From the NCBI GenBank assembly GCA_040357565.1, contig JBDODJ010000040.1: a stretch of 64,000 nucleotides of DNA. One strand, 5' to 3'. This DNA comes from Cercozoa sp. M6MM (taxonomy: Eukaryota; Endomyxa: Ascetosporea). Both the position numbers and the translations under genes were made by a program. The notes beneath the pieces were generated by a model. The model did no database searches and was not told where the DNA came from. It saw only the letters and a program-made list of their open reading frames with translations. This document shows, piece by piece, positions 44,448 through 55,802 of the stretch. How positions within the stretch are numbered: the first letter of the stretch is position 1; every line of letters begins with the position of its first letter.

Positions 44448-44713
44448 GTTGAGGTTATCATCCGTCGCAGCAGGCAATCGCTGGCTAAGGTGGCGCGTTA
44501 GTGATCGCAAACACCTTCACAGTTGCAGTTAATGCCCTCCCAGGAACAGGCTGTCGCTAATCCAAGCTACGAACGGCTCCTCGATTTTTTGATTATTATT
44601 GTTTTACAAAGCTGACAAAATTCCAGCTCGGCACATATCCGCGACTGAGTGTGCGCAGCGGTGTGCTGGTTTTTATTAAAACACACTGTTGTTGTGTTTG
44701 GCAGAAAGAAGTG
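44448..44713. promoter_or_regulatory. Shared 5' region of SMG1 and RBR gene
   Basis: About 265 bp separates divergent start codons. An untranslated leader intron for the plus gene is possible. No core element was recognised. Confidence 0.4.
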
Positions 44714-46935
44714 ATGGCTGACGACTGGGGGTTTTTCCCGCTCTATCTTGGATCTAGGGCCTTGTTTATGTTTGCTTTTATCGAAACACACTCCGTAGCG
44801 AAGACGACGGGTGGGGCGAGGAGGGGTAAATTCCGAATTGATTTATCAGAGTGCCTTTCATCGCTAGCATCTCGCAGTGGCGGATGGGATGAGCCTGCGG
44901 AGGAAGTTGATAATGACGCCATTGACTCTTGTACTATTCTCGTACAGCAATCTCCTGCAGTGCATGTGTGTGTGTGTCGACATGTGTATCTTTGTGTTCA
45001 GATGTTGTTCGCGTGTGCGGTAACGTCGAGCGTGATATGTTGAACCCGGAGGTTGTCGAGATGTCACTCATGGATGTCATGCAAGAGACCGAGCGCAAGA
45101 AGGTGCACTGGGTCGAATGCCGACGTGCGTGTGTGTGTGTTTTTGTGCACTTGTTTGCGCAGGCAGAAGCAGAGGAACACGGACGCCAGCTCATGGCTGC
45201 AGAGGTGTCCTGTGCATACTGTTGTTTGCATGTCTTTGTGTCTGGGTATACATGCTTTGTGACAGGATCCTCATCGCAAGTATCTGGACGCCTGTCAGAG
45301 TGCTCTGGCGGTACTGCCCGTTGTTTCTTTTCATGAACTTTTACTGTGACTTGGAACTTCTCAGGCGCGCATGTACATAATGATTTCGCGTCGTCGCAAG
45401 CGTCTGCGCGACGCTGCTTCGTAGCGCACAGCTGCCCATGCTCGCATGCATGTGTCCATGTGTGTGTATTTTGATTGTTCCACAGGCAGTTCAACGACCT
45501 GACGGACGAGCAGAAAGACGAGGTATCACGCGATCTGTTTCGCTGTTTTGTACTCTGTATCGATGCGTATACACAGGCCCAAAAACAAGTGCTGCAGCGA
45601 CTGTTCGACGAGTGTTTCTCGAAGCTGTGGCAGAACCTTGCCGATGGCAGGTACTCGATGGAGACACACAGGCCTGTGCATGCTTACCCTGCCCCACCTT
45701 TCAGGAAGAAGAAGCGCGGCACCAAATCCGGGAGCGACGCAGGTGCCAGCTGCGCCGTCTGTCTTTGCGATTTCGAGGCCGATGAGTCCACTGCCTCCGC
45801 GTACCCTTACCCTCCGCCCGCGCTATACTCAGGCGTGAGAGATGTGGCTTGTTGTCGGTGTTCCTCAGTGTTGACGACGATCAGTTGCGCCCGATTCGTT
45901 TGTCACTGTGCGCGTGCGCTGTCACGTGCCGCGAGTGTCTCAAGGTATAGCAATGTGTTTGGTGTGTTTTATGCTTCCTTTTATGTGGTCGCGATGTCGC
46001 TAGGGCTGGCTCAACTCGTTGTGCAAGAAGGAGGCGGACTTTCTGCCTTGGCCGCGCTGTCCTGCTGGTATATGTTTCTGCGTGTTTATAAGTTGGCGGG
46101 TACTAACAGTTGCGTGCACAGACAACTGCGGCATGCCGTTGGCACCCGAGGACATGCTGCACCTGACTGTATGATGACACATGTGACTCACTTTCGTGGA
46201 AGTGTGTAGCTGTTTGGTTTCGGCAGAAAGACGTCGTCAAAATCACAGACTTGTGCGCCAACATCGCACAGCAGAACCTACTGCAGACTGGGTATGTATA
46301 CTCACTCACACATGCACAAACTCGCACATGCACATGCGCATGTACCGTTGATACTCACAGCAACTGGATTGAGTGCCAAAATGAAGCGTGCGAATTTGGC
46401 TTCTACTGCACCGACAGGTACTGTGTATTGCGGTACTTGACCTCTGTACGCACTTGAGTGGAAACACAGTAAGCTAGAGGAGGAGCGCACGTGTCAAATA
46501 TGCGACACGACGCAGAATGTGAAAAAGTCGCCCAATCTAGACGTATGTCGACTGATGTGCTTGTGCATGTGTTCCCTCATGTATTATGTCGATGTACAGG
46601 AAGGCCTGCAGGCCATGTTGGATAAGGGCGAGTTGCGTACCTGTCCATCCTGTGAACTGCCGACTTTCAAGGTGCGTTTGATGTCAAACCTCAACAGACA
46701 GATGTGCACATAAGTACACTCGTGTGTTTGCACAGGAGTACGGCATTTGTAACGTCATTCAGTGCGGCCGCTGCTCGATCTGGTGGAATTGGCGAACACG
46801 TGAGACCGGTAGCAGCAGTCGTGAACTGAAGAACCGAGTATGTCGCGCTCCGATCTTGTGGTGCTATGTTCATTCTCAACTTGGTGCTGTTTGTCGCTAG
46901 GCGCGCATGACGGGTTCGCTTTGGGAACCTGGCGG
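44714..46935 (+). CDS. RBR (RING-IBR-RING2) E3 ubiquitin ligase, 3' end lost in gap
   Basis: RBR ligases pass ubiquitin from E2 to a catalytic Cys in RING2 and then to substrate. The start MADDWG leads into a short acidic region. Exons give DVVRVCGNVERDMLNPEVVE (45.0 kb), DLTDEQKDEVSRDLFRCFV (45.5 kb), the RING1 start CAVCLCDFEADES (45.75 kb), LSLCACAVTCRECLKGWLNS (45.9-46.03 kb) and NCGMPLAPEDMLHL (46.13 kb). The IBR-like part is DLCANIAQQNLLQTG / WIECQNEACEFGFYC (46.25-46.41 kb). RING2 is CPSCELPTFK / EYGICNVIQCGRCSIWWNW (46.64-46.79 kb), with Cys in GICNV at the catalytic position. The last readable exon is SSSRELKNRARMTGSLWEPG near 46.82-46.93 kb. It then enters a TG repeat and a 100-N gap. 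Start and first exons are unsure. Confidence 0.8.
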
Positions 46936-46993
46936 TGAGTTTCTGTTCTTCGTCTCACTGTTGCATGTGCCGTGTGCCGTGTGTGTGCGTGTG

Positions 46994-47160
<167 letters not shown>

Positions 47161-47260
47161 NNNNNNNNNNNNNNNNNNNNNNNNNNNNNNNNNNNNNNNN
47201 NNNNNNNNNNNNNNNNNNNNNNNNNNNNNNNNNNNNNNNNNNNNNNNNNNNNNNNNNNNN
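47161..47260. other. Assembly gap (100 N)
   Basis: Exactly 100 N, a conventional size for a gap of unknown length. Both flanking genes are truncated towards it, so real coding sequence is missing. Confidence 0.98.
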
Positions 47261-47419
47261 GACAAGACATTCGTCGTCATTCGGTGCGCGAAATGAGCCT
47301 TTCCAACCGATAATGTTCTCATGGGAAGGCAAGGCCCTTAAAGCAGTGGTCTCATTCGTCTCTATGCCCAGGGAAGGAAGTATTTTCGCTAGGTGATTCA
47401 TACATCACCTCGTTTGGAC

Positions 47420-47694
47420 ACCGTACCAGCGCAGTGCCTCCGTCTTCGAGGCCTTGAAACACGTTTCAACACGTAGAGAGTTCTGTCAGAAAGGGACCGC
47501 ACCTTGTAAACACAGCCGTGAGCACCCCTTCCGATTTCTCGAAGCACTTCAAAATCGTTGAGAGACATGCTAGTCATACGACGTGATGTCCGACCATTTC
47601 GGCGTGATCGACGAACCCGCGTTGAGTCAGATTGAGACTCACCTGTTCTCGCCGGCTGAGGGGTTAGTCGAATAGTGTGCACGCACGGCTCCAT
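47420..47694 (-). CDS. Protein kinase, N-terminal part only (NEK-like)
   Basis: Minus-strand frame from 47694. After a basic Ser/Arg-rich lead it reads MTSMSLNDFEVLREIG, then the glycine-rich loop GRGAHGCVYKV and the ATP-binding lysine in LYVLKRV. Spacing and FEVLREIG..VYKVRS resemble NIMA-related kinases, but too little is present to be sure. The catalytic loop, DFG and C-lobe should lie at lower coordinates, which are occupied by the gap and the end of the plus-strand RBR gene. Exon 1 may begin at the internal ATG, since a GGTGAGTC donor-like site sits near 47641. Confidence 0.6.
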
Positions 47695-47699
47695 TCGAC

Positions 47700-48127
47700 C
47701 GAAGCTACCACCCTAAACCCACGAGAGAGCGAACTGACAGGACTGTGTAGACTAAGCGGGGTTTTACCACCAGCAGGGTCTGTCAATGGTCACAAAAAAC
47801 AAAAAGGAACAGAGAAACTAAGAAAAACGCTGCCAAAAAGCAGAATGATGCTTCTGGGGTAGGGGTAGAAGTGGAGCTTAGAAAGCAGTATCTTGTGGGG
47901 TTTTAGGAGTATCTGCCACCACTTGTGCAGTGCCAGGTCAGTTGGCATTTTCATTCCAGTTGCTCGCTCATTTTGACGCAGTAGCGAATCGGTACCGTCC
48001 CAACAGTGTTTAGGAATGACGAAACGGAGGCACTCGTCGCCAAATAGCGTGGCACGAACAGGGTAGCTTCTCGTCCGTTTCAAGTACTGGTATATTAGTG
48101 CTTCCTGGTTTCTTATTTATCTCGCAG
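47700..48127. other. Unresolved region
   Basis: A minus-strand frame at 47790-48083 (MKRTRSYPVRATLFGDECL) is open but has no recognised motif. No splice-supported exon could be assigned, and it may be 5' sequence of either flanking gene. Confidence 0.3.
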
Positions 48128-48643
48128 ACCTAGCACGACATCTTCTTCTGTGTCCTCGGCTCCGCTTCCTTCAACCACACACACCGAGACCGTGTTGCGG
48201 AGCCCGAAAAGTCGAAACGAAAATAATGAAAATCCGCCTAGCACGGAGTTGGATGCAGAGAAGATTTTGTCGGACGACAAGAGTGGCGTCGGAGACTCTA
48301 ACGTCGTGCTCGTACGGCACGACGATGAGACGGTCGACATCTCGAGCATCCCAAGCGGGGAGGAGAACAATTCTGACATAGTCGCAAGGGAGATGGCGAC
48401 CCACGTGAACCTTCGAAATGGTATTTTGACTCTTGCGACATTACACTTAAAACGCACACATGCTTGTTTCAAGCTATATCACCTCTCATACTGCACGTAG
48501 CAAAGAGAGAGCAACGAGGATTCTTGATGCACGCCGTCTCTACTGCTCCCTTCACTTTTGTGCGCACAGCCATCTTGCTTCCCTTCATCGTTGCGGTTAT
48601 TACATTGCTTATTTTTAACGTGCGCTCAGCAGTGATCACCTCT
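48128..48643 (+). CDS. Unrecognised protein with one transmembrane segment (partial)
   Basis: Two plus-strand exons join in frame. The first, 48128-48421, follows CTCGCAG and is Ser/Asp-rich (SSSVSSAPLPSTTHTETV..EMATHVNLRN). The second follows GCACGTAG near 48489 (KREQRGFLMHAVSTAPF) and contains a strong hydrophobic segment AILLPFIVAVITLLIFNV at about 48.57-48.62 kb. The 5' end is unknown, and the 3' end may run to 48721 before a CA repeat. A single-pass membrane protein is the simplest reading. Confidence 0.4.
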
Positions 48644-48733
48644 CTGTCTTTTCAGGCCGCTACGTTGAGCGCCGATGAAAATGGTCGCGTCAAGTGGCTT
48701 TTCGTTCGAGTCTCTGTAGAAAGCGTACACTTT

Positions 48734-48734
<1 letters not shown>

Positions 48735-48800
<66 letters not shown>
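48735..48800. repeat. (CA)n microsatellite
   Basis: Pure CA between the small membrane gene and the dynamin 3' end. Confidence 0.95.
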
Positions 48801-48801
<1 letters not shown>

Positions 48802-48839
48802 CATGAGCTAGTATGGGTGGAAAGATAAGGATACTGCGA

Positions 48840-49170
48840 GTGCAACCGAGCGACAGTGCTTAACGCCGCTCGGCGCGCCTTCTTGTGCAAGTGAGGCAGT
48901 TGCTTCTTCGGGAATGCGTCTGCAAGAGTCCACAAGTTAGCGTAAACAAAGCTCAATAGAAAAAGCAAGCAATTATTTTACGATCCATGACGTCGGAAAT
49001 GGCCTTCTCGACGACAGTACGCGCGTCGTCATGTAGTCGCTCGAGAGCCGGCAGCAGTTTTTCCACGAGTTGGTTCAGCATCAACTCCAAGACGGCGTCA
49101 GTGCCGAGGCCCACGCGCCCACCACGTTGCATTTTGGAGACCAAATCGCTTATGGCTTTGTACACCGACT

Positions 49171-49219
<49 letters not shown>

Positions 49220-49229
49220 NNNNNNNNNN

Positions 49230-49277
<48 letters not shown>

Positions 49278-51330
49278 ACGAATAGATTTACACTCTCAGG
49301 GCGACAGTTCGCCATACTTTTTGCGACATTCTCCTGACACGACACGATTATAGCATTAAAAAGACAACAACTGGAGCACGTTGAATTTCGATTGCACCAG
49401 CTCCTTATCCACTTCCTCGTCTGCTGTCTGTCAGTGTAAATGAAAATCACTTAAGGGTAACCATGAGACACACAACTGAATGAAAGTGCAGGTCAATCGT
49501 ACACGCTTGGAGAGTTCGCCGCGGGAGATGAGATCGAAGCTACGGAGTAGCTCGCTGAGCGGCCCAATCAGTCGTTCCATGGAAGACTCCTGGCACCGCA
49601 GTTCTTCTCCCTGTAAAATATACTACGTGCAGTAGACGTAAAACCTGGAAGAACAACCAAATTAACAAGCATCACAAGAAGCAATAGACCGTTGCGAGAA
49701 TCATGCGTGTGAGTGCGCTGCGGCAAGCGGTTTCAGAGGTGTACCTACATAAGCAATCGAGTATTAAGTTTAGAGCTACTATGTTATTCTAAATGTGCGC
49801 AGGCAAAGATACTCGCGACCAAAGGAGCTGGCCTGCGCGGTGGCCTCGTCGAGCGCCTCTTTGATACAGCGCGCCAATGCCGGCATCGTGTCCTGCACTC
49901 GACGCAACTGTAGCGACGCCAGCAATCGCGCCAGCGCCGGGATTCCCTTCGACTCTGGCTGCAAGTGCTTCAATTCTGTTCACATTACAACTTAAACTTA
50001 ACGGCACAAAGGTTGTACAGGTTTTGCGTAAAACACAATGGCGCAAAGCGTGTGCGAATAGTTAACTAATTTACCGGAACGGGTGGTGAATAGCTCCGCT
50101 TCAAGGCGCCGCACGTCATCCATCGAGACACCTTCTTCGATTTCGCTCTGCGAGCGGCAGCGAACGGCGACACAGCCGAGCACGCTGCTCTTGCCGAAGT
50201 CTCCCTGAATTAGTATATTTTATACGAGCAGCGGAACCCACGTACACGCCAAGTAAGTTCCCGCTCGTTACATCAAGCATAGCCTCAAGTTCGCGCTTGA
50301 TGTCCCGATTCTTCTCGAGGAGGTCGCACTTGGTCAGAACAGCCAGTGTGCGTTCCCCTAAATTTATAATACAGCGCACATCAGTAAGTTTAAAACACTG
50401 TTGAGGAAACCGATGATATGATAAATCTGTCTGTTTACCCGTGGGGTCGACACGACGCGACATGCGCAACGACTCCGACGTGGAAAGGTCGACATTCGCA
50501 GGCATTACGTTGAGAATGATAGTGCTGCTTGGAGTGATGTACGTCTCGATAAGCGCAGTCACTTGCTCGTAGATGTCCTCCGGTTGTTCCTCGACTGTCG
50601 TTCCGCATCATAGTGGAACGAATAGTTACGAAAACACCCGAGTAGGAAAGTTGAAATTCACCTGGGTTGCGCGTGATGCCCGGCAAGTCGATCAATGTCA
50701 GGTCGGGGACACCTTGACGGTACAATGTGAGTTTCAACTCTCGAGCAGAGACGCCCTTTTTGTCACCAGCAACCTTATCGGTGAGATGCGCGATAGCGGT
50801 TCCAATTTCCTCAATAGATAGCTCCTTTGAGCACCAACAAACCACATAATCTCTGTGCAAAGCAAACAGCTTCTAAGTAAATGCAAACAACTTCAAAGTC
50901 AGCACTGGCTTCAACTTCATCTGCTTGTCCGTTCGGAGCTGCACGCAACTGCGCATATTCTTTTTGTCCTTCTTGGATGCAGACGAGGCGCAGCACCAGC
51001 GGACACCTGTACCCAAGTTGAGTCAGCGTCTGGATGCCCGAAGACTCAAGAACAAGGAAGTACCGAGTGACGATGCCTCGTCCTCGCGGCAGTGCGACTC
51101 CGCTCAGTGCTTCGAGCACGGAAGACTTACCGCTCGATTGATCGCCAACCTAAGTTTACCCAGAGCCAGAGTGACAATAACTTACACTCCAATCCAAGCT
51201 CTCGGAGACGTACCACGGCGATGCTCGGAAGTTGAACGCTAGGGTCACCACTCGCTGCAATGTGGTCGCGTAGACGGTCCACAGTGTCCAAGACGCCACG
51301 AATATTGTTTGTTTTGTCAAAAAGTGACAT
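48840..51330 (-). CDS. Dynamin-related GTPase (DRP/Mx-like)
   Basis: Large GTPase of membrane fission or remodelling. The start [20 protein letters not shown] at 51330 is followed by LPSIAVV joined to [16 protein letters not shown], so the P-loop begins at a splice site (51.23/51.12 kb). Then [14 protein letters not shown] (G2 Thr, 51.07-51.0 kb), [15 protein letters not shown] (G3, 50.69 kb), [16 protein letters not shown] (50.5 kb) and [12 protein letters not shown] (G4 TKCD, 50.34 kb) complete the GTPase core. [19 protein letters not shown] and FGREYL belong to the middle domain. A GED-like exon ([31 protein letters not shown]) lies at 49.16-48.98 kb. No PH domain or proline-rich tail is visible, so it is a short DRP rather than classical dynamin. 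The last exon, about 48.92-48.84 kb, is unresolved. An intron at 49.17-49.28 kb is a TG repeat with 10 N. Confidence 0.9.
49173..49277. repeat. (TG)n microsatellite with 10-N gap in a dynamin intron
   Basis: TG run with N at 49220-49229. Confidence 0.95.
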
Positions 51331-51348
51331 GGTAGGAGAACTCGGAAG

Positions 51349-52725
51349 TCAAGAGAGCGGAGACACTGCTAAAGCGGCGAATTCGTTTTGTACCGTTGTG
51401 AAGTGAAGGTGAAAACAACTAACTGAACAAATTGGAGTGAAGCTCTGTTTCCTAACTGGGCGTATGACAATGTCCGAGAGCAAAATAAGCTGTCTGGTTC
51501 CGCTTGGTTCTGCTTCGAGTCCAACCGGACCGAAGGTCCGAGTCTTGCCTCTAAGTTGCGCATGCGGTCGAATGTATTCATGGATCACGTCAGTCAAGTT
51601 AGTTAGTTGAGTCTTGCGCCAGTCCGGGGGGTGGGTCACAAGAGCATGGCCGTGTCTACCGCCCGCTTAGACCATACAACTCCCCCTTTTGACGTTCCCC
51701 AGACAACGAAGTCGACTTCATGGTAGGTGCAGGTGGTGGCTACAAGTAGAGAGGTCGTGGGCGGCGTCGGGTCGTCCTGTCGTCGTCCTCCCGTCCTTTC
51801 ACTCGAAAACTAAACTTAAACAAAACTAACAAACGTAGATTAGGGTCACCACTGCTATGAGTGGTGGCCTAGTCTATGTCGGGGACCTCTCGGTCCGGTG
51901 CCTGCTGGGAGGCTGGTCGTCCTTCGACGGTTGCTTCCTCGTCCCAGGATATCTTGATTCCTTGGTGCATCCTTGACGTTGCTAGGTTTTCAGGGTTGGC
52001 CAGCATGTCTTCGATTGTGCGCCATTGAGCCGCGTTGGTGCTGTTTCTGATAACTTCCGTTACCTTGAATTTCAGCAATCGGTAATACGTGTCGAGAGTG
52101 TCTTCGGCATTTCCCAGGTACCCGCGCAGTCGGGGTACTCGTTTAATTCGCGTTTTTGGAGTCGGTGTCTGCATTACTTGCAGTTGGGAGTCCTAAACCT
52201 GCCTCTGGCATTGCATTCATTGCATTTTCGCGGTTTTTGGGCATAGTTGTAGTACTTGAAGCTTCCAAGTCTGTTGCAGAGGAATCTTGAGAGTGCAGAA
52301 TGTCCGGTCTGCCACAGCAGTTTGTCTGAGTTCTTGATATGTTTACAGGTGATGTATGTTTATAGTAGAGCTCTGACTCTTGAGAGGGCGATTCGGATCT
52401 TTGCCTTTCAGTTTCTCCTGTGGCTGTTCCTTCCTTTCTTAGCTTCTTTGTCTGCGAGTTCGTCGAGATGAAGGTGTGTGGTACCCAGTGTACCGTGATG
52501 TGCATGTCCTTTGTCAGTTCCTTCAGCTGTGCATCAATCTCATCCATCTCTGTTTTTAGGTGTTGTCAGGTGTAGGACTGTTCCTTTGTTGTCAATCAGG
52601 AGCGATACGGGTTTCTCCTTTTTCTGTAGCATTGCCGGTGATACAATAAACGAAGGAACGTAAGAATGGCCAAGTGTCAGTTTGAAATTGCGAGTTACCA
52701 ACGGTTTAGTTGGGCAACAAAGCAC
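51349..52725 (-). pseudogene. Frameshifted ORF cluster, possible decayed mobile element
   Basis: Three minus-strand frames overlap in series: 52725-52540 (LTLGHSYVPSFIVSPAMLQK), 52547-52143 (MDEIDAQLKELTKDMHITVH) and 52174-51869 (LRGYLGNAEDTLDTYYRLLK). A fourth lies at 51639-51349 (MTHPPDWRKTQLTNLTDVIH). The first two meet at KNRDG/MDEID in different frames, as one protein would after a single frameshift. No GT/AG introns of the local type and no intronic CCCC tracts are seen, unlike all neighbours. I could not name the element. A short hairpin ACCACT-GCTATG-AGTGGT sits at about 51848-51865. Confidence 0.35.
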
Positions 52726-52941
52726 ATGTGGACGGGAAAGACACCCGTCAGATGTTATTGTTGAGTGTGGCTTCGGCGCGGATACAGTAGATCATGCTGT
52801 AACAACTAGCGTAGTAGCTGATGTGAACCGAACGTATTCGGGCGGTGCGCGACGGTACAGTAACGTAACTGGATCGGATAGGTCCAATATCGTATGGTTA
52901 GATAATCAACCAGACTGCAGTCACCACTGCAGCAGTTCCCT

Positions 52942-55515
52942 TCAAGAAAGAACAATGACTGGTGAGTCGAAGTCGTCGAAGGCACGTGCACTGTCGCCAT
53001 TGATCACGGCATGGTTGAGGTGCTGCTGGCGGGTGTCTTTCGGTGCTTCGGAATTGCCACCGGTACTGTCCGCGCGGACAGCAGAAATGTGACCGTCCAG
53101 AGAGGACTGCGAGGTCAGCAGCGACACTTGCCGAGTGACGTCCTCCTTGCTTCGCACGTTGACGGTTGGAATGATCGTCTTGGGTTGCAGCGACTTTACA
53201 CAGTCTCGCAACTCGCCAAAGGAACTGCTCCGAAGGGTAAAGGAGTAGGGGGGCAGGGGGTAAAAAGCTAGAGAAACCTACGAGTGCTCCGAGTACGGCA
53301 CATCGTAGATGAGCAGGCGTCCGTTCAATGCGCTCTGCAGGGTAAGAGAGGGGTATAAGAGAGGGGAGTACGAGAGGGGTAAGAGGAGGTAAGAGAGGGA
53401 GTAAGAAAGGGGTAAACAGGCGGTAAAGCAAGCACCCGACAGCGCATGCGCTGAGTCCAGCCAGTGGGTCGGAAGGCGCACAGAACGCGAAAGCGGCGCT
53501 GCAGTCGATCGAACTCGGCGCTGAGTGACTTGGTGCTGAGGTCACTCATGCCGACCACGCGCACCGTGGCCTCCTTCTTGTCCGCGCGGAAGGCCTCGTC
53601 GAACTCTTGCTCTGCCACCGTACATACGCACTCTTCAATATCTCCTTTACCCTCTCCTTTACCCTCTGTTGCCCTCTTCTTTACCCCCTCTGTTGCCCTC
53701 TTCTTTACCCCCTCTGTTTCCCTCCTCTTTACCCCCTCTGTTGCCCTCTCTACCCCCTCTACTGATACCCCCATAGTACCAGAAGGAAACAGCTCGAGCA
53801 TGCGCAGCACGGCGACTTTCGACGGCTTGGCCCACAGCTTGAGTTTCTCCGTTTGCGCCACCGACATGAAGACTCGCCTGGGTGGGGGTGGGAGGAGTAA
53901 GAAGGGGATAAGGGAAGGGAGGTACAACAGACTCACTCCTTGCCGATGAGGTAGGTGCCAAAGTAGAAACACACGCGTGTGCGACCGTGCTGCTGCAGCA
54001 GTCGGCCACACTCTTGCCTCACGCGCTCTATCATCTGGGGGTGGGGTAAGATGGGGGTCAGAAGGGTAAGATGAGGGTAAGAGAGGAGGGATCTGATGGG
54101 GGGTAAGATGGGGGATATATGACACTGCCTGTTACTTCAGACTGACTGGGAAATCGATGCTTTGGCGCACAGTACGTCGTGTCCACTGTTTGGACGGGAG
54201 TAAAGGGAGGGGGTAGAGGGTAGAAGGGTAGAAGGGTAGAAGGTAGGTAGAGGATAGAAGGTGGGTAAAGCCACAGTAGAGCGTGTCGATGCGTCCCACA
54301 AACGATTTCAGTTTCGGCAGCATCAGTTCGCTGCTCCACCGAAAGTCGCCTGTGTGCAACTACTCGAGGGGGTAGACAGGAGTAAACAGGCGGGGGGGGG
54401 GTAGGGGGTACAATGACGCGACCGTCAGCCAGCTGAAAGAGCAGCAGACAGGCGCCCGGACAGTGATTGGCCTCCAGCAAGGTGACACTGTCGTTAGTGC
54501 CTCGGATCACGTGCCGCATGTTCATACGTAGCACTCGCAGGCGACTCTGCATACACGTTTACCCCCAACTTACCTCCATCTTACCCTCTTTGTCCCCTCC
54601 GCCTCTATGTAAAGGTACCTCGACATGCGGGAAGTGGTGCAGCACGAGGCGCGCCGTGATGGGACTGCACAGCAGCGTGCCTTCGTTGCCGGCGTTGGGC
54701 GACGTCTGCTCGATGGCGAAGTGCGCTTCCAGACCGCCGTAGTGATCGCTGTCCGTACCCCACATACCCACACATATATACATACACATACCTATATATA
54801 TATATATATATATACTTATTGATATATATATATATATACAGACATACATACCTGTGAAAGTGTGTCAGAAAAAAGCGAGTCACGGCGTAGCGATGCGATT
54901 TCGTGTCCGGCTTATAGCCTGCAGTTTGGGTAATCTGACTCCCCCGTTCTTACTCCTTACCCCTCTTTAACCCGTTTACCCGCCTACCAAAGGCATCGAC
55001 GGCATAGCGCGTGCGCGGAATGCGTTTGTGTCCCGGGATGCGGCGACTCTTGAGAGTGGCAAAGAAGGGTCGTTTCTCCTGTGGTTTCTCATGTGTTTTT
55101 TCCTGGCGTTTCTCTTGGCATTTCTCGGGCCGGTTTCCGTTCAGAAGCTGTCGCCACTGCTCGGCCACCGAGATGCTGCGACCGTCTGACTTGTCCGTGG
55201 CCTTGTCCTTGTCCCTGTGCTTGGACTTGTCCTTGCTGTTGCTGTTGTTGTTTTCGCTCTTGTTTTTGTTGGTCACAGAAACTACTTCCTTTGGAAAGAA
55301 GTCGAACAGAGTCGCACCGCCATTGTCGCGCTTTCGTGCGCGTCCGCGCGGAGGTGCTTTGGACTGCTTCACCTGTGCGAGATGTGGGTGACAGATACAG
55401 CCAACTCCCTCCCACGTATCTGCAGTACCTGGGACACAGGCACCAAGGCTGACGCTGCCTTGGTGATCCTGCGGCGTTTCGCTGCCCTCGTGTCTCGCCT
55501 CGCGTCTCGTCTCAT
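52942..55515 (-). CDS. SNM1A/DCLRE1A-type DNA cross-link repair nuclease
   Basis: Metallo-beta-lactamase/beta-CASP 5'-3' exonuclease acting on DNA interstrand cross-links. The start MRRDARRDTRAAKRRRITK at 55515 gives a basic N-terminus, probably nuclear. The next exon has ATLFDFFPK (PIP-box-like), then a Lys/Asn/Asp linker and RYAVDAFG (55.0 kb). The catalytic motif is split: TRFFLTHFH ends an exon near 54.86 kb, and after a TA-rich intron the next exon begins near 54.75 kb and restores HFHSDHYGG. Further motifs are LLEANHCPGACLLLFQ (54.46 kb), LHTGDFRWS (54.35 kb), LDTTYCAPKHRFPSQ (54.17 kb), VCFYFGTYLIGKE (53.95 kb), LLIYDVPYSEHS (53.3 kb) and KTIIPTVNVRSKEDV (53.17 kb). It ends SPVIVLS. 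The DVPYSEHSS and IIPTVN blocks favour SNM1A over Artemis. Confidence 0.92.
54793..54839. repeat. (TA)n tracts in the intron splitting the SNM1 active-site motif
   Basis: Two TATATA runs flank ACTTATTG inside the intron between HFH and SDHYGG. Confidence 0.9.
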
Positions 55516-55802
55516 GGCACTCAGCACTAGACGCCAAAGTTTCCCAAAAAAGAGCGCGAACTTCCCTCCTGCACCGCAATCAGAGACGATTGAGCCGCTC
55601 AATAACTTAGACAAACAATCTAAGATACAAACACACGCGGACACTAGCCGATGCTTTAATACGCCGCCTAAAACGCAATTCGCCGCCAGTCCAAAAAACA
55701 AAAGATAAAAAATAATCGATCTAGCCTAAATGTGAACGGCCACTCATATTCTGGGTTAGTGGCAATCTGTGGACACTATAAACGGAATTTATACCTCAGT
55801 AT
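55516..55802. promoter_or_regulatory. Shared 5' region of SNM1-type gene and the 55.8-64.0 kb gene
   Basis: About 290 bp between divergent starts, AT-richer than the genes (for example AAAAAATAATCGAT near 55.71 kb). No specific motif is assigned. Confidence 0.4.
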
